Counted from the stretch's first letter, positions 23,812 to 31,962 are shown. The stretch: 34,511 bases of DNA from JBFWVD01 sp050246915 (GCA_050246915.1 JBFWVD010000050.1:1-34511), one strand, 5' to 3'. Translations and numbers: made by a program. Notes: generated by a model from the letters alone, not told the origin.

Positions 23812-24606
23812 GTGACCGATTCCATTCCCGGCTTCCTCCCCGGCTTCGTCCACGGCCTCGAGCCCGAGACCCACCATCTGTGGTTCTGCGTCCACGGCAC
23901 CTCGGTGATGGTCGGTCCGCCCGAAGATCTGGGTCTCGACGTGACGACACTGCACTACTTGGGTTCGCGTGAGGGAACTGCGGTGTGGGCCGCCGAGATC
24001 GCCGAGAAGCCCCCGTTCCCGTTCAGTGATCTCCGCAAGCTCTACGGCGAGCTCGATGAGATCGACTGGACCATTGCCGGACGTGCCGTTCAGATCGTCG
24101 AGTGGGACCGCACCCACCGCTTCTGCGGCCGATGCGGTACCGCCACCGAGCACTCCGACAACGATCGGTCGCGCAAGTGCCCATCGTGCGGGTTGTTGGC
24201 CTATCCCCGGTTGGCGCCAGCCATCATCACCCTCGTGTTGCGAGGCAACGACGAGGTGTTGCTCGGCCGCGGCGTCAACTTCCCCGGCAACATGTACTCG
24301 TGCTTGGCCGGGTTCGTAGAGCCGGGCGAGACGCTCGAGCAGGCCGTCATCCGTGAGATCCGCGAAGAGGTCGGCGTCGAGGTGACGAACCCTCGTTACA
24401 TCCAGAGCCAGCCGTGGCCGTTCCCGCACTCGCTGATGATCGGGTTCACCTGCGAGTGGGTGTCAGGAGAAATTGACATCGACCCGGCCGAGATCGCGGA
24501 TGCCAAGTGGTACCGCCGCGGTGAGCTCCCCTTCACACCGCCGACCATGTCGATCGCCGGTCGCCTCATCGAGGCGTGGAAGGCCGGGGAGCTCACCTCG
24601 AGCTGA
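23812..24606 (+). CDS. nudC: NAD+ diphosphatase (NADH pyrophosphatase), Nudix family
   Basis: A 264-aa Nudix hydrolase of the NudC type, which hydrolyses NAD(H) to NMN(H) and AMP and in some bacteria removes NAD caps from RNA. The zinc ribbon has C105, C108, C123 and C126 (RFCGRCG ... RKCPSCG). The Nudix box spans 167-189 (GFVEPGETLEQAVIREIREE). The NudC-specific QPWPFPHSLM follows at 200-209. Start GTG 23812 is preceded by TAGCAAT, a slightly off-consensus -10 at short spacing, so the transcript may be leaderless. It diverges from the thiolase gene and converges on the site-2 protease gene. Confidence 0.93.
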   Translation: MTDSIPGFLPGFVHGLEPETHHLWFCVHGTSVMVGPPEDLGLDVTTLHYLGSREGTAVWAAEIAEKPPFPFSDLRKLYGELDEIDWTIAGRAVQIVEWDRTHRFCGRCGTATEHSDNDRSRKCPSCGLLAYPRLAPAIITLVLRGNDEVLLGRGVNFPGNMYSCLAGFVEPGETLEQAVIREIREEVGVEVTNPRYIQSQPWPFPHSLMIGFTCEWVSGEIDIDPAEIADAKWYRRGELPFTPPTMSIAGRLIEAWKAGELTSS

Positions 24607-24615
24607 GGTGGCCGA

Positions 24616-25791
24616 TCACGCGGCGTTGCGCAAGCGCTCGGGCCGTACCACGCCCACGAGTTTGCCGTCGTCCCACACGGTGATGATCCCGGCCGACAAC
24701 GTGTCGGCGCGATCGAGCACCTCGATGAGGTCCTCGTCCACGTCGGCCGCCGGTAGACGGTCGAGGCCGATGGCCAACTGCGCCAACGTCGTGCTGGATC
24801 GGCGGTCATGCGGGATCATGCGCATCTGGGCCTCGGTCACCAGCCCTTTGAGTGTCCCGCCGAAGCCCACCACCGCCACCACGCCGGGCTGCCCGAGGCG
24901 ATCGCGCTGGGAGAGCATGGTGTCGGTATCGGTCCAGTCATCGGCCCGGGCGACACCGAAGGAGGTGAGATCGCGTACCGATCGACCGCGCAGGGCCTTG
25001 CGTGTCGACAGCACGTGCGCCTCCACCTTGGCGTTGGACAAGATGAACCAGCCGACGATCATCGTCATGAGCCCAGCCCGGCCGTTGAGCACCATCCAGA
25101 ATCCGGCCAGAGCGATGGCCACGCCCAACACCTTGCCGACCTTGGCCGCCACGATGCCGGCGCTGTCGCGGTCGTTGGAGCGCGCCCACAAGGCGGCTCG
25201 CAGGATGCGCCCTCCGTCGAGTGGGGAGGCCGGTAGGAGGTTGAACACCGCCAGCACGATGTTGACGATGCCCAGCCATCCGAGCATCGGGGCGAGCACT
25301 CCCGGAGCGTCGATGGCGTCGAGGCCGTAACCGACGGCCAAGAACCCAGCGGCGCAGACGAGTGAAGCTGCGGGACCCGCCGCGGCGATCGCCGCGTCGG
25401 CTCGTGGCGTCGGAGGCTCCGAGGTCAGGCGGGCGACGCCGCCGAGGATCCACAGGTCGATGCCTTCGGTCTCCACGCCGAACCGGCGAGCCATGAGCGC
25501 ATGGGCGACCTCGTGGGCGAGTACGGCGGCGAAGAACAGCAGCACGCCGATGGCGGCAGTGATGGCGTAGGTATCGGTCCCGTATCCCGGGAACTGTGAC
25601 TCGAGGGTGCCATTCGCCAACGACACACCGAGCAGCGTGCCGATGATCAGCAAGCTCCAATGGACACCGATGGGGACGCCGGCGATACGGCCCAGAGCGA
25701 TGGTGCCGGGGGAGCGGCGGGAGGTCTCGGCCGATCGGACGGGGCCGGGCTGGGTGGGGGACGGCTGAATGGGTGGAGATTGGGTTGGCAC
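24616..25791 (-). CDS. Site-2 protease family protein with C-terminal CBS-like region (Rip3-like)
   Basis: A 391-aa multi-pass membrane zinc protease of the S2P/M50 family. The metal site is AHEVAH (H93, E94, H97) on one helix and LLPASPLDGGRIL (D192) on another. About 160 C-terminal residues follow the last helix and resemble a pair of CBS domains (SVRDLTSF, VVAVVGFGGTLKGLVTEAQM, DLIEVLDRADTLSAGIITVW), which may sense nucleotides. Mycobacterial Rip3 has this layout. Start GTG 25791 is chosen because a perfect GGAGG lies 6 nt upstream; the open frame continues to 25863 but has no ribosome site. Intramembrane cleavage substrates such as anti-sigma factors are inferred only. Confidence 0.88.
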   Translation of the reverse strand: MPTQSPPIQPSPTQPGPVRSAETSRRSPGTIALGRIAGVPIGVHWSLLIIGTLLGVSLANGTLESQFPGYGTDTYAITAAIGVLLFFAAVLAHEVAHALMARRFGVETEGIDLWILGGVARLTSEPPTPRADAAIAAAGPAASLVCAAGFLAVGYGLDAIDAPGVLAPMLGWLGIVNIVLAVFNLLPASPLDGGRILRAALWARSNDRDSAGIVAAKVGKVLGVAIALAGFWMVLNGRAGLMTMIVGWFILSNAKVEAHVLSTRKALRGRSVRDLTSFGVARADDWTDTDTMLSQRDRLGQPGVVAVVGFGGTLKGLVTEAQMRMIPHDRRSSTTLAQLAIGLDRLPAADVDEDLIEVLDRADTLSAGIITVWDDGKLVGVVRPERLRNAA

Positions 25792-26125
25792 GGTTTGCCT
25801 CCGGTTGGGACTGCAGGGCGCGGGCTGTTGCCTGTTCGCCTCTGGTCTCACCCGCCGAGACATTGCTCGGCCGGACCGCCGGGAGGTTCGGCTCGCTTCG
25901 TGTGGACTTACCCGGGCGTTCCGGGCAGTGTCAACTCGAATTGCGGGCCGTCTCCGTGCTGACGACGATCGCGTTGTGGGGTACTCCCCTTTGGTTGTCG
26001 GAGACGATAGCGACGTCAGACGGGGAACACACCGCGCCCCGTCGATGTCGGAGACCGGGTTCGTCGCGACGGGCCAGGTTGGTGGCTCGGGCCTGTGGCC
26101 CGCGTGCGCGACGGCATGTCAACCT
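25792..26125. other. 334-bp intergenic region with several inverted repeats upstream of the site-2 protease gene
   Basis: No convincing gene. It holds hairpin GCCGAG-ACATTG-CTCGGC at 25854-25871, hairpin GGGG-TACT-CCCC at 25978-25989, and 7-bp arms GTCTCCG (25950-25956) and CGGAGAC (25999-26005) that enclose the second hairpin. CGGAGAC occurs again at 26049-26055. As a minus-strand RNA these would form a branched structure in the leader of the protease gene. No known riboswitch could be matched. Confidence 0.5.
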
Positions 26126-26491
26126 GTGGGAATGGGAAGCGCCGATCGCAAGATGCACCGAGCCGTCGAAGCGCTCGATCGCACGTATGCCAGCGCACTC
26201 CAACCCCATCGCATGGACCTGGCCCGTCATCGGGCGGCCATCGATGAGGCTGGGATCGACGAGGCTGGGGGCGACCGGTCGGCGGTGATCGCCGCCGTGA
26301 GCGCTCTGCACGACGGTGCGCTGCGCGCCGCACTCGGTGCCGCCAATGCCCAGGGTGGCCCGGGATGGATGGCGAGGGCTGGTACCGACGTCGCCCGATC
26401 GTCGGTCCGGCTCTGGTCGGAGCACATCGCACCGTTCACCGGCATCGACGCCGCCGAGGTCCCGGGTATCACCGATGACCGGGCGCGATGA
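26126..26491 (+). CDS. Hypothetical helical protein
   Basis: About 121 residues, rich in Ala, Asp and Arg and without membrane segments or signal peptide. The sequence is mostly helical by eye (MHRAVEALDRTYASALQ, then AAIDEAGIDEAGGDRSAVIA with a small GIDEA repeat). No family is recognised. GTG 26126 or ATG 26132 could be the start; neither has a strong ribosome site or a TAnnnT box. The downstream permease gene begins 16 bp after the stop, so it may be the first gene of a two-gene unit. Codon pattern with G/C third positions supports coding. Confidence 0.55.
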   Translation: MGMGSADRKMHRAVEALDRTYASALQPHRMDLARHRAAIDEAGIDEAGGDRSAVIAAVSALHDGALRAALGAANAQGGPGWMARAGTDVARSSVRLWSEHIAPFTGIDAAEVPGITDDRAR

Positions 26492-26507
26492 ACTGCACAA
26501 TGACCCG

Positions 26508-27692
26508 ATGATGGACCAGGATCCTGCGGCGGGCGAGGACCGCCGGACGGACGGAGATCTTGCGGCCGAGGGTCGGTCGGGGCCGGGCGAGCGCTTCACC
26601 GATGAACGATGGCCGCTGGTACGGCGCGCCATCACCGTCAGCTTGCTCGGCATCGGTGGCCTCTGGACGTTGCGCGGGATCCTCCACGATCTCTCCGGGC
26701 TGTTCATCATCGTGATGGTCGCGCTCTTCTTGTCGTTCGCCATCGAACCGGCGGTCAACAAGTTGGCGGCCCGCGGTTGGCGGAGAGGGACCGCGACCGC
26801 CCTCATCATGATCGGCACGGTCATGGCCCTGCTGGCGTTCGTCGTCGTGATGGGCACGCTCGTGGCCGGTCAGGTCAAGGACCTCTACGACAACGCTCCC
26901 GACTACGTCGAGCGGTCGGTCAACTGGGTGAACGACACGTTCGACACCGAGGTGTCGGCAGATGATCTGATCCAGCGCATCAAGGACGCCGATGTCCCGT
27001 CGTGGGTGGCGAATCGATCACTCGACATCACCAGCGCGGTGGTGACCGGACTGCTCAATGCGTTGACGATCGCGTTGTTCACGTTCTACCTCGTGGCCGA
27101 TGGACCTCGACTGCGACGGTCCATCTGTTCGGTGCTGCGACCGGAGCGACAGCGTGAGGTGCTGCGCGTGTGGGAGGTGGCGATCTCCAAGACCGGTGGC
27201 TATCTGTCGTCACGAGCGCTGCTGGCGGTGCTGTCGGCCTTCGCTCACGGAATCGTGTTCACCGTCATCGACGTTCCGTCGGCAATCGCCCTCGCGGTGT
27301 GGGTGGGTCTGGTGTCGCAGTTCCTCCCGGTGGTCGGCACATACCTGGCCGGCGTCCTTCCGCTCCTCATCGCCCTGGTGGACTCGCCGACGAAGGCCAT
27401 CGTTGTGTTGGTGATGGTGGTGGTCTACCAACAGATCGAGAACTACCTGTTCGCTCCCCGCATCACCGCTCAAACGATGGAGATCCATCCGGCCATCGCC
27501 TTTGGCGCGGTGTTGGCCGGTGCGGCCATCTTGGGGACCGCCGGCGCATTGCTGGCGCTGCCTGCTGCCGCCTCGGTGCAGGCGATCGTGTCGACCTATC
27601 TCACGCGACACGAGGTGATCGAGTCGCATCTCACCGTGACGCCGCTCACCCCCAAGCAGCGCAAGGCGAAACGCACCTCGGGCGGATCGTGA
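26508..27692 (+). CDS. AI-2E transporter (PerM/TqsA) family permease
   Basis: A 394-aa polytopic membrane protein of the AI-2E exporter family. Paired helices at about 45-90 (GLFIIVMVALFLSFAIEPAV) lead into a soluble central segment (VKDLYDNAPDYVERSVNWVN), and the C-terminal half has the conserved VSQFLPVVGTYLAGVLPLLI, then YQQIENYLFAPRITAQTMEI and ILGTAGALLALPAAASVQAI. Family members include quorum-signal exporters and Na+/H+ antiporters, so the substrate is undetermined. ATG 26508 is chosen near the first hydrophobic region; ATG 26475, overlapping the upstream gene, is an alternative. Confidence 0.87.
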   Translation: MMDQDPAAGEDRRTDGDLAAEGRSGPGERFTDERWPLVRRAITVSLLGIGGLWTLRGILHDLSGLFIIVMVALFLSFAIEPAVNKLAARGWRRGTATALIMIGTVMALLAFVVVMGTLVAGQVKDLYDNAPDYVERSVNWVNDTFDTEVSADDLIQRIKDADVPSWVANRSLDITSAVVTGLLNALTIALFTFYLVADGPRLRRSICSVLRPERQREVLRVWEVAISKTGGYLSSRALLAVLSAFAHGIVFTVIDVPSAIALAVWVGLVSQFLPVVGTYLAGVLPLLIALVDSPTKAIVVLVMVVVYQQIENYLFAPRITAQTMEIHPAIAFGAVLAGAAILGTAGALLALPAAASVQAIVSTYLTRHEVIESHLTVTPLTPKQRKAKRTSGGS

Positions 27693-27737
27693 ACCACGCT
27701 GGCACTGCTCACGAGAGTGTGGTGTCAGCGAGAAATG

Positions 27738-27763
27738 CTTCAGGCGCGCACGCGCGCCTGAAG
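27738..27763 (-). terminator. Strong hairpin at the SDR gene 3' end
   Basis: CTTCAGGCGCG (27738-27748) and CGCGCCTGAAG (27753-27763) are perfect 11-bp arms with a 4-nt loop. It overlaps the SDR stop codon. On the minus strand only a short, weak T stretch (CATTTCTC) follows, so termination is plausible but not certain. It also lies between convergent genes. Confidence 0.6.
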
Positions 27764-28525
27764 CCGTTGCATGGCGCGGATCCACTTGCCCCGATCGGTG
27801 GCCTTGCTCACCACATAGTCGGCCACCTCGCGATGAGGCAGGATCAAGAAGTCGTCGGCCCGAAGTCCCGCAACGACGCTGTCGGCCACCTCGGCCGGCT
27901 CCAGCACGCGACCGGCAGCCCGCACCACGTTGGCGGCCGTGGCGTCGAGGGTGTCGCCGGTGAGCAGCACGGTGTTGACCCCTTGAGGGCACAGGCATGA
28001 ACAGCGCAGACCGTTCTCGCCGTAGGTGATGGCGAACCATTCGGCAAACGCGACCGCGGCGTGCTTGCTGAGTGTGTAGGGCGCCGAACCGATCTGGCTG
28101 AGCAGCCCGGCCGCCGAGGCCGTCACGAGCAGATGCCCCGAACCGCGTTCGATCCAACCGGGCGTGAGATGGCGCGCCGCCCACACGTGCTGCATCACGT
28201 TGACGCGCCACACCTCGTCCCACACCATGTCGTCGCTCTCCAACCACGAGCCGATGCCGATGCCGGCGTTGGCGCAGAACAGGTCGATCTCGCCGAAGGT
28301 GTTTCGGGCGGTGTCGATGAGCGCCGCGACGGAGTGGGGATCGCCGGCGTCGCATGCGACGGCGATGGCGTTGGGGACCGCGGCGGCCACCTCCGCGGCG
28401 GTGGCGAGATCTCGGTCGGCCACGACCAGCCCACGCGCGCCTTCGGTCGCGAAACGTTCGACCAACGCACGCCCGATGCCATGTGCTGCCCCGGTCACCA
28501 CGACGTGGCTGTCGCTGATCTCCAT
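27740..28525 (-). CDS. Short-chain dehydrogenase/reductase (SDR)
   Basis: A 261-aa classical SDR. The Rossmann nucleotide-binding motif is TGAAHGIG at 11-18, followed by VVADRDL (the acidic residue after the second strand suggests NAD preference) and CDAGD. NAG occurs in LFCANAGIG, and the catalytic S137, Y150 and K154 in TASAAG and PYTLSKHAAVAF. The substrate is unknown. TAGGGT lies 6 nt before the ATG. It follows the LLM oxidoreductase gene by 22 bp on the same strand. The 3' end is covered by a strong hairpin. Confidence 0.9.
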   Translation of the reverse strand: MEISDSHVVVTGAAHGIGRALVERFATEGARGLVVADRDLATAAEVAAAVPNAIAVACDAGDPHSVAALIDTARNTFGEIDLFCANAGIGIGSWLESDDMVWDEVWRVNVMQHVWAARHLTPGWIERGSGHLLVTASAAGLLSQIGSAPYTLSKHAAVAFAEWFAITYGENGLRCSCLCPQGVNTVLLTGDTLDATAANVVRAAGRVLEPAEVADSVVAGLRADDFLILPHREVADYVVSKATDRGKWIRAMQRLQARVRA

Positions 28526-28537
28526 CCCCCGACCCTA
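28526..28537 (-). promoter_or_regulatory. Leaderless promoter -10 (TAGGGT, N6, ATG) for the SDR gene
   Basis: On the minus strand TAGGGT is at 28537-28532, six bases before the ATG at 28525. A GGGGG run abuts the ATG but is too close to act as a normal ribosome site. Confidence 0.55.
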
Positions 28538-28547
28538 CCGACACCGG

Positions 28548-29531
28548 TCAGTGGGTCAGCTGAGCGAAGGCCTCCATGGTCTCGTTCACCACGGTGGTTC
28601 GATCGTCACCCCATGGCAACACCATCAAGATGGGATCGTCCACCCCACCGTCGAGGTAGCTGCGCGCATAGGAGCGCACATGGTCGGCATCACCGATGGT
28701 GTCGATGTCCTGGGCCATGCGCTGACTGATCGCCTCCAGCGCGCCTTGCTTGTCGCCGGAACGCAGAGCGCTCGCCATGGCGTCCATCTCGTCGCTGTAT
28801 CCGGCGTCTCGGAACATGCGCTGGTAGCCGGGCGCCGCTGCGTAGGAGTAGAGATCGCGTCTGGCCAACGACAGATGACGCTCGGGGTCGCCGATGCCGC
28901 AATGCACGTACGCGTGGATGCGGGCGTTTCCACCGCGTCGCACCGCGGCAACGGAGGCCGCAACGTGTGACGGTGGCAGATAGTTGAGCAACACGTCGTC
29001 GGCGATCTCGCCGGCGAGCGTGAGCATCCCGGGGTTCAACGCGGCCACGGCGATGCGCGGCCTGCGATCACCGAGGCGTACCCCCAAGTGGAAGCGATCG
29101 AGTGAGTAGAAGTCGCCAGCGAAGCTCACCGACTCGCCGCTCAAGCACAACCGCACGACGTGCACGTACTCGCGAATGCGCGCCAATGGTCGGTCCCCGT
29201 ACTCGGTGCCGTGCCAACGATTCACCGCAGGAGACGAGATGCCGACGCCGAGATGGATGTCTCGATCGGGATGGAGCGCCTGCAGCGTGGCGGCGCCCAT
29301 GGCGGCGAGCGCCGGTGTGCGCAGTTGGATGGGGATCACACCGGTTGCCAATCCGATGTCGCTCGTGGCGGCGCCGATGGCGGCGAGGAACGCGAACGAC
29401 TCCGTGCCGGTGGTCTCGGGTACCCAGAAGTTCCTGTAGCCCAGATCGGCGGCCCGACGAGCGACGCCGAGTGCGTTGGGGACGCCCAGCGACGTGATGC
29501 CGGCCCAGGTGAGGGCGATGCGAGGAGACAT
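28548..29531 (-). CDS. LLM-class (luciferase-like) oxidoreductase, probably F420-dependent
   Basis: A 327-aa TIM-barrel protein of the bacterial luciferase-like family. Visible signatures are ADLGYRNFWVPETTGTESFA, the following SDIGLATGVIPIQLRTPALA, HLGVGISSPAVNRWHG, and RIREYVHVVRLCLSGESVSF with the later RPRIAVAALNPGMLTLAGE. In Actinobacteria such proteins usually use coenzyme F420 and not FMN, which is inferred and not proved here. ATG 29531 is preferred over GTG 29540 because TAGGGT ends exactly 7 nt before it and overlaps the GTG. Substrate unknown. Confidence 0.86.
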   Translation of the reverse strand: MSPRIALTWAGITSLGVPNALGVARRAADLGYRNFWVPETTGTESFAFLAAIGAATSDIGLATGVIPIQLRTPALAAMGAATLQALHPDRDIHLGVGISSPAVNRWHGTEYGDRPLARIREYVHVVRLCLSGESVSFAGDFYSLDRFHLGVRLGDRRPRIAVAALNPGMLTLAGEIADDVLLNYLPPSHVAASVAAVRRGGNARIHAYVHCGIGDPERHLSLARRDLYSYAAAPGYQRMFRDAGYSDEMDAMASALRSGDKQGALEAISQRMAQDIDTIGDADHVRSYARSYLDGGVDDPILMVLPWGDDRTTVVNETMEAFAQLTH

Positions 29532-29544
29532 GGTGGTCACCCTA
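29532..29544 (-). promoter_or_regulatory. Leaderless promoter -10 (TAGGGT, N7, ATG) for the LLM oxidoreductase gene
   Basis: On the minus strand TAGGGT occupies 29544-29539 with seven bases before the ATG at 29531. The in-frame GTG at 29540 overlaps the box, so it is unlikely to be the start. Confidence 0.6.
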
Positions 29545-29684
29545 GGTTTCGCGTCGCGATGCTCGTGATCGCAGCGGCCCGCCCGACGGCTGGTCCCCGA
29601 TCGGGTCCAGACCGGAGGACCGCGGAAACGTAAACGTCACATCGGGATCATCCTCCTGCCATCGGTTATCGGCCTCGGACTGTG

Positions 29685-29714
29685 TACCGTGGGTTTCACC
29701 AACCGCAGGAGGAG
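29685..29714 (+). promoter_or_regulatory. -10 box and Shine-Dalgarno for the 57-aa gene
   Basis: TACCGT at 29685-29690 would start a short leader of about 25 nt that carries AGGAGG (29707-29712), 9 nt before ATG 29722. This is one of the few genes in the window with both a leader and a strong ribosome site. Confidence 0.5.
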
Positions 29715-29721
29715 CGAGCGA

Positions 29722-29895
29722 ATGACCGCCACCACCGAAGCCGAAGTGATCATCGAGGCGCTGGCCGTCATCGATCGTGCGCTCGGCGAGATGCTGCATC
29801 GAGAACTGGTGAGCACCGGCGAAGTGGCTGACCTGCTGCTCGACGTGCGCACATTGCTGACGGCCACGCCGGTCGTCGCAGCTGCCAACAGCTGA
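29722..29895 (+). CDS. Small helical hypothetical protein (57 aa)
   Basis: The product is two predicted amphipathic helices: AEVIIEALAVIDRALGEML and TGEVADLLLDVRTLLTAT, with no Cys, signal peptide or membrane segment. No family is recognised. The strong AGGAGG and upstream TACCGT box support expression. The first start in this frame, GTG 29689, overlaps the promoter and is not favoured. The last five codons and the stop lie in the first of three 15-bp tandem repeats. A helical hairpin of this size would suit a small adaptor or regulator, but that is speculation. Confidence 0.68.
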   Translation: MTATTEAEVIIEALAVIDRALGEMLHRELVSTGEVADLLLDVRTLLTATPVVAAANS

Positions 29896-29925
29896 GCTGG
29901 CAACAGCCGAGCCGGCAACAGCCGA
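29881..29925. repeat. Three 15-bp tandem repeats across the 57-aa gene stop codon
   Basis: GCTGCCAACAGCTGA (29881-29895), GCTGGCAACAGCCGA (29896-29910) and GCCGGCAACAGCCGA (29911-29925) are tandem copies with one or two differences each from the next. The stop codon TGA ends copy 1; copies 2 and 3 have CGA there. Confidence 0.85.
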
Positions 29926-29942
29926 GAACGAGCCAATGAGCG

Positions 29943-31319
29943 CTAGCGGCTCGTGCCGGCGCGCAACAGGCTCGAGAAACTCCGATTGACACACGTGCGG
30001 AGCAACGTCGGGTCGCTCACCGCGCGGGCATCGATGTTGATGCCGATGTCGAGGCTCGAGTTGTAGGACAACAACGTCATGTTGAACGCCGTGCCCATCA
30101 ACGGGCCAACGGGATGGTTCGACATGATCTGTGCCCCGGCCATGTAACACGTGAATGGTGCGGCCTTCACGTTCGAGGTGGCGAAGTCGACGCTGCCGGT
30201 CTGCTGGCGAGCCAAGCGCACCAGCAACGGCGTGGGGACCACCGCGGCCAGCGACGCCAACGTGTCGAGCGACGGCGCCCCGCTACCCGACACCAACGTG
30301 CGAGCACGAGTCGCCTCGGCGTTCACCGCTGCGAACCGTTGCGCCGGTCGCATGACCCCAGTGGGAACGGTGAGCCGAGTGAGCGCGAATGCATTGGCCC
30401 CGGAGGTTTCATGACGCGTGCTCACCGCCATCGACGTGCGCAATGACTCGACCGCAGCGCCCATGGAACGGTGATAGCGACCCGCTCCATCGGCGGCGGC
30501 GGTGACGAGCAGCGCGTTGATCGTGCCGCCCAGTCGCGCCGCTGCCGCTCGGGCCTCGGCAAACGGGACGCGCAGCACCTGCAATGAACGCATCGCGCTG
30601 CGTTCGGTCCACAGTGGTGACAGGGGAGTGGCGGATTGTGAGATCTGCGACGCGATGGCTCGAACGGTGTCGATCGATTCGGTGGCCAGCGTGGTGAGTC
30701 GCTCGGGCTGGGCGGCGATCTCGACGAGACGTCGACTGATGCTGCTCGCGACGCGAATGGGATCGAACAGCAGATCGCGCATGTCGTGATCGGCCGGCTC
30801 GTCGTCTTCGGCAACGGCATCCACGGGCGGCGGTTCGGGCGCATCGCGGGTGAGATCGAGGAAGTGCAACGACAGCAAGATGAGGCCCTCACCGTCGGCG
30901 ACGCTGTGGTGGATCTTCTGCACCACCGCGCCCCGTCCGCCACGCAATCCGTCGATCACGATGAACTTCCACAGTGGGTGCGACAGATCGAACGGCTCGA
31001 CCGATGCCTCTGCCGCGATGTTGAGCACGTCGGCGTCGGTCGAGCCGGCCGGGAGGTGCAACGCGACGACGTGATGGTTGATGTGGAACTCGGGATCGTC
31101 GGCCCAGCGCGGTGATTGCAGCGGCGACGACGGTGTGACCACCCGACGTCGCAGGCGAGGCACGAGATGCGCTGCTCGGTCCATGCGGCGCCGCAGCGCG
31201 TCCAGATCGGCGGGCCGATCGAGGAACGTGACGTTGGCGACGGTCGAGGTGAGCTGTGGATCTGACTCGAGGCGCCACATCATCGCCTCGGATGCTGAGA
31301 GGTTCCGCTCGGTCCACAT
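29943..31319 (-). CDS. Wax ester synthase/diacylglycerol acyltransferase (WS/DGAT) family O-acyltransferase
   Basis: A 458-aa acyltransferase that would use acyl-CoA to esterify diacylglycerol or fatty alcohols, making storage lipid. The catalytic HHxxxDG motif is KIHHSVADGEG (H137, H138, D142, G143). The N-terminal MWTERNLSASEAMMWRLE and the C-terminal NVKAAPFTCYMAGAQI, then PVGPLMGTAFNMTLLSYNSS and LDIGINID are typical of the family. ATG 31319 is preferred over the TTG at 31328 because TACCCT lies 8 nt upstream and overlaps that TTG. Whether it makes triacylglycerol or wax ester cannot be told; many actinobacterial paralogues are poorly active. Confidence 0.88.
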   Translation of the reverse strand: MWTERNLSASEAMMWRLESDPQLTSTVANVTFLDRPADLDALRRRMDRAAHLVPRLRRRVVTPSSPLQSPRWADDPEFHINHHVVALHLPAGSTDADVLNIAAEASVEPFDLSHPLWKFIVIDGLRGGRGAVVQKIHHSVADGEGLILLSLHFLDLTRDAPEPPPVDAVAEDDEPADHDMRDLLFDPIRVASSISRRLVEIAAQPERLTTLATESIDTVRAIASQISQSATPLSPLWTERSAMRSLQVLRVPFAEARAAAARLGGTINALLVTAAADGAGRYHRSMGAAVESLRTSMAVSTRHETSGANAFALTRLTVPTGVMRPAQRFAAVNAEATRARTLVSGSGAPSLDTLASLAAVVPTPLLVRLARQQTGSVDFATSNVKAAPFTCYMAGAQIMSNHPVGPLMGTAFNMTLLSYNSSLDIGINIDARAVSDPTLLRTCVNRSFSSLLRAGTSR

Positions 31320-31333
31320 CGACCGCAAGGGTA
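31320..31333 (-). promoter_or_regulatory. Promoter -10 (TACCCT, N8, ATG) for the WS/DGAT gene
   Basis: On the minus strand TACCCT occupies 31333-31328 with eight bases before the ATG at 31319. No Shine-Dalgarno is seen. Confidence 0.5.
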
Positions 31334-31352
31334 CGTGGATGGAGGCGGATCG

Positions 31353-31952
31353 TCAGTTGGGGATGCTGGTGTGCTTGAACTCGTTGAGTTCTGGCCACTC
31401 GGTGAGGAGCCCGACAGTGCGGTCGATGGTGCGCCGCGCCAAGTCGTGGTCACCGTTGGGTCGGTTCATGTATCGCACGAATGCCGCGTTGCCGTCGGCG
31501 ATGAAGGTGGGCACACCCCACACTGCGTGCTCTTTGGCTGCGGCTTCGTGCTCGCGGCGGATGGTGTCGAGCGGTGAGAGCGACTGCACCTCGGCCAGGA
31601 CCGACTCCGCATCGACGCCGGCCGTGGTCAACACTTCGGCGAGCAGCGCGTCGTCCCGCAGGCTCCGGCCCTGATCGTGACGCAAGGCGAACAACGCCTT
31701 GTGCACCGCCAGGAACCGATCGGGGAAGCGATCGCGTACGACCGTTCCGGTCATGAGGGCCATGAGGCCGGAGTCGGTGTGAGGGGCATCCCACACATCG
31801 AGGCCGCCCGGCTCGACGTGGACCTGGCCGAGGGAGAACGGGATGAACCGCACCTCCCAGTCGGCGCCGCCCTCGAGGGCACACACCACGTGCTCGTGGG
31901 CGTTTCTGGCGAACGGGCAGCGGTAGTCCCAGGTGACGGCGAAGCTGGTCAT
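31353..31952 (-). CDS. DsbA/FrnE-like thioredoxin-fold protein
   Basis: A 199-aa cytosolic thioredoxin-fold protein of the DsbA/2-hydroxychromene-2-carboxylate isomerase/mycothiol nitroreductase group. The N-terminal strand and active site read TWDYRCPFARNAHE, so the usual CPWC is CPFA: only C12 is present. A helical insert follows, and the cis-proline loop is AVWGVPTFIADGN. A one-cysteine site suits a transferase or mycothiol-dependent reductase better than a disulfide oxidase. ATG 31952 is the likely start; TACCGT lies 10 nt upstream, or 7 nt before an in-frame TTG at 31955 that could be the true leaderless start. Confidence 0.82.
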   Translation of the reverse strand: MTSFAVTWDYRCPFARNAHEHVVCALEGGADWEVRFIPFSLGQVHVEPGGLDVWDAPHTDSGLMALMTGTVVRDRFPDRFLAVHKALFALRHDQGRSLRDDALLAEVLTTAGVDAESVLAEVQSLSPLDTIRREHEAAAKEHAVWGVPTFIADGNAAFVRYMNRPNGDHDLARRTIDRTVGLLTEWPELNEFKHTSIPN

Positions 31953-31962
31953 CAAGGGGTGG

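Noticed and set aside
25840..26005. yybP-ykoY (manganese) riboswitch, suggested by AAAGGGGAGTA and GAGACC on the minus strand
   Set aside because: The closing stem that should pair the 5' AAAGG with a 3' CCTTT is absent, and the gene downstream is not a manganese transporter.
27738..27763. Terminator for the plus-strand permease gene
   Set aside because: The hairpin has no T tract on the plus strand and sits over the SDR stop codon, so it is more simply assigned to the SDR gene.
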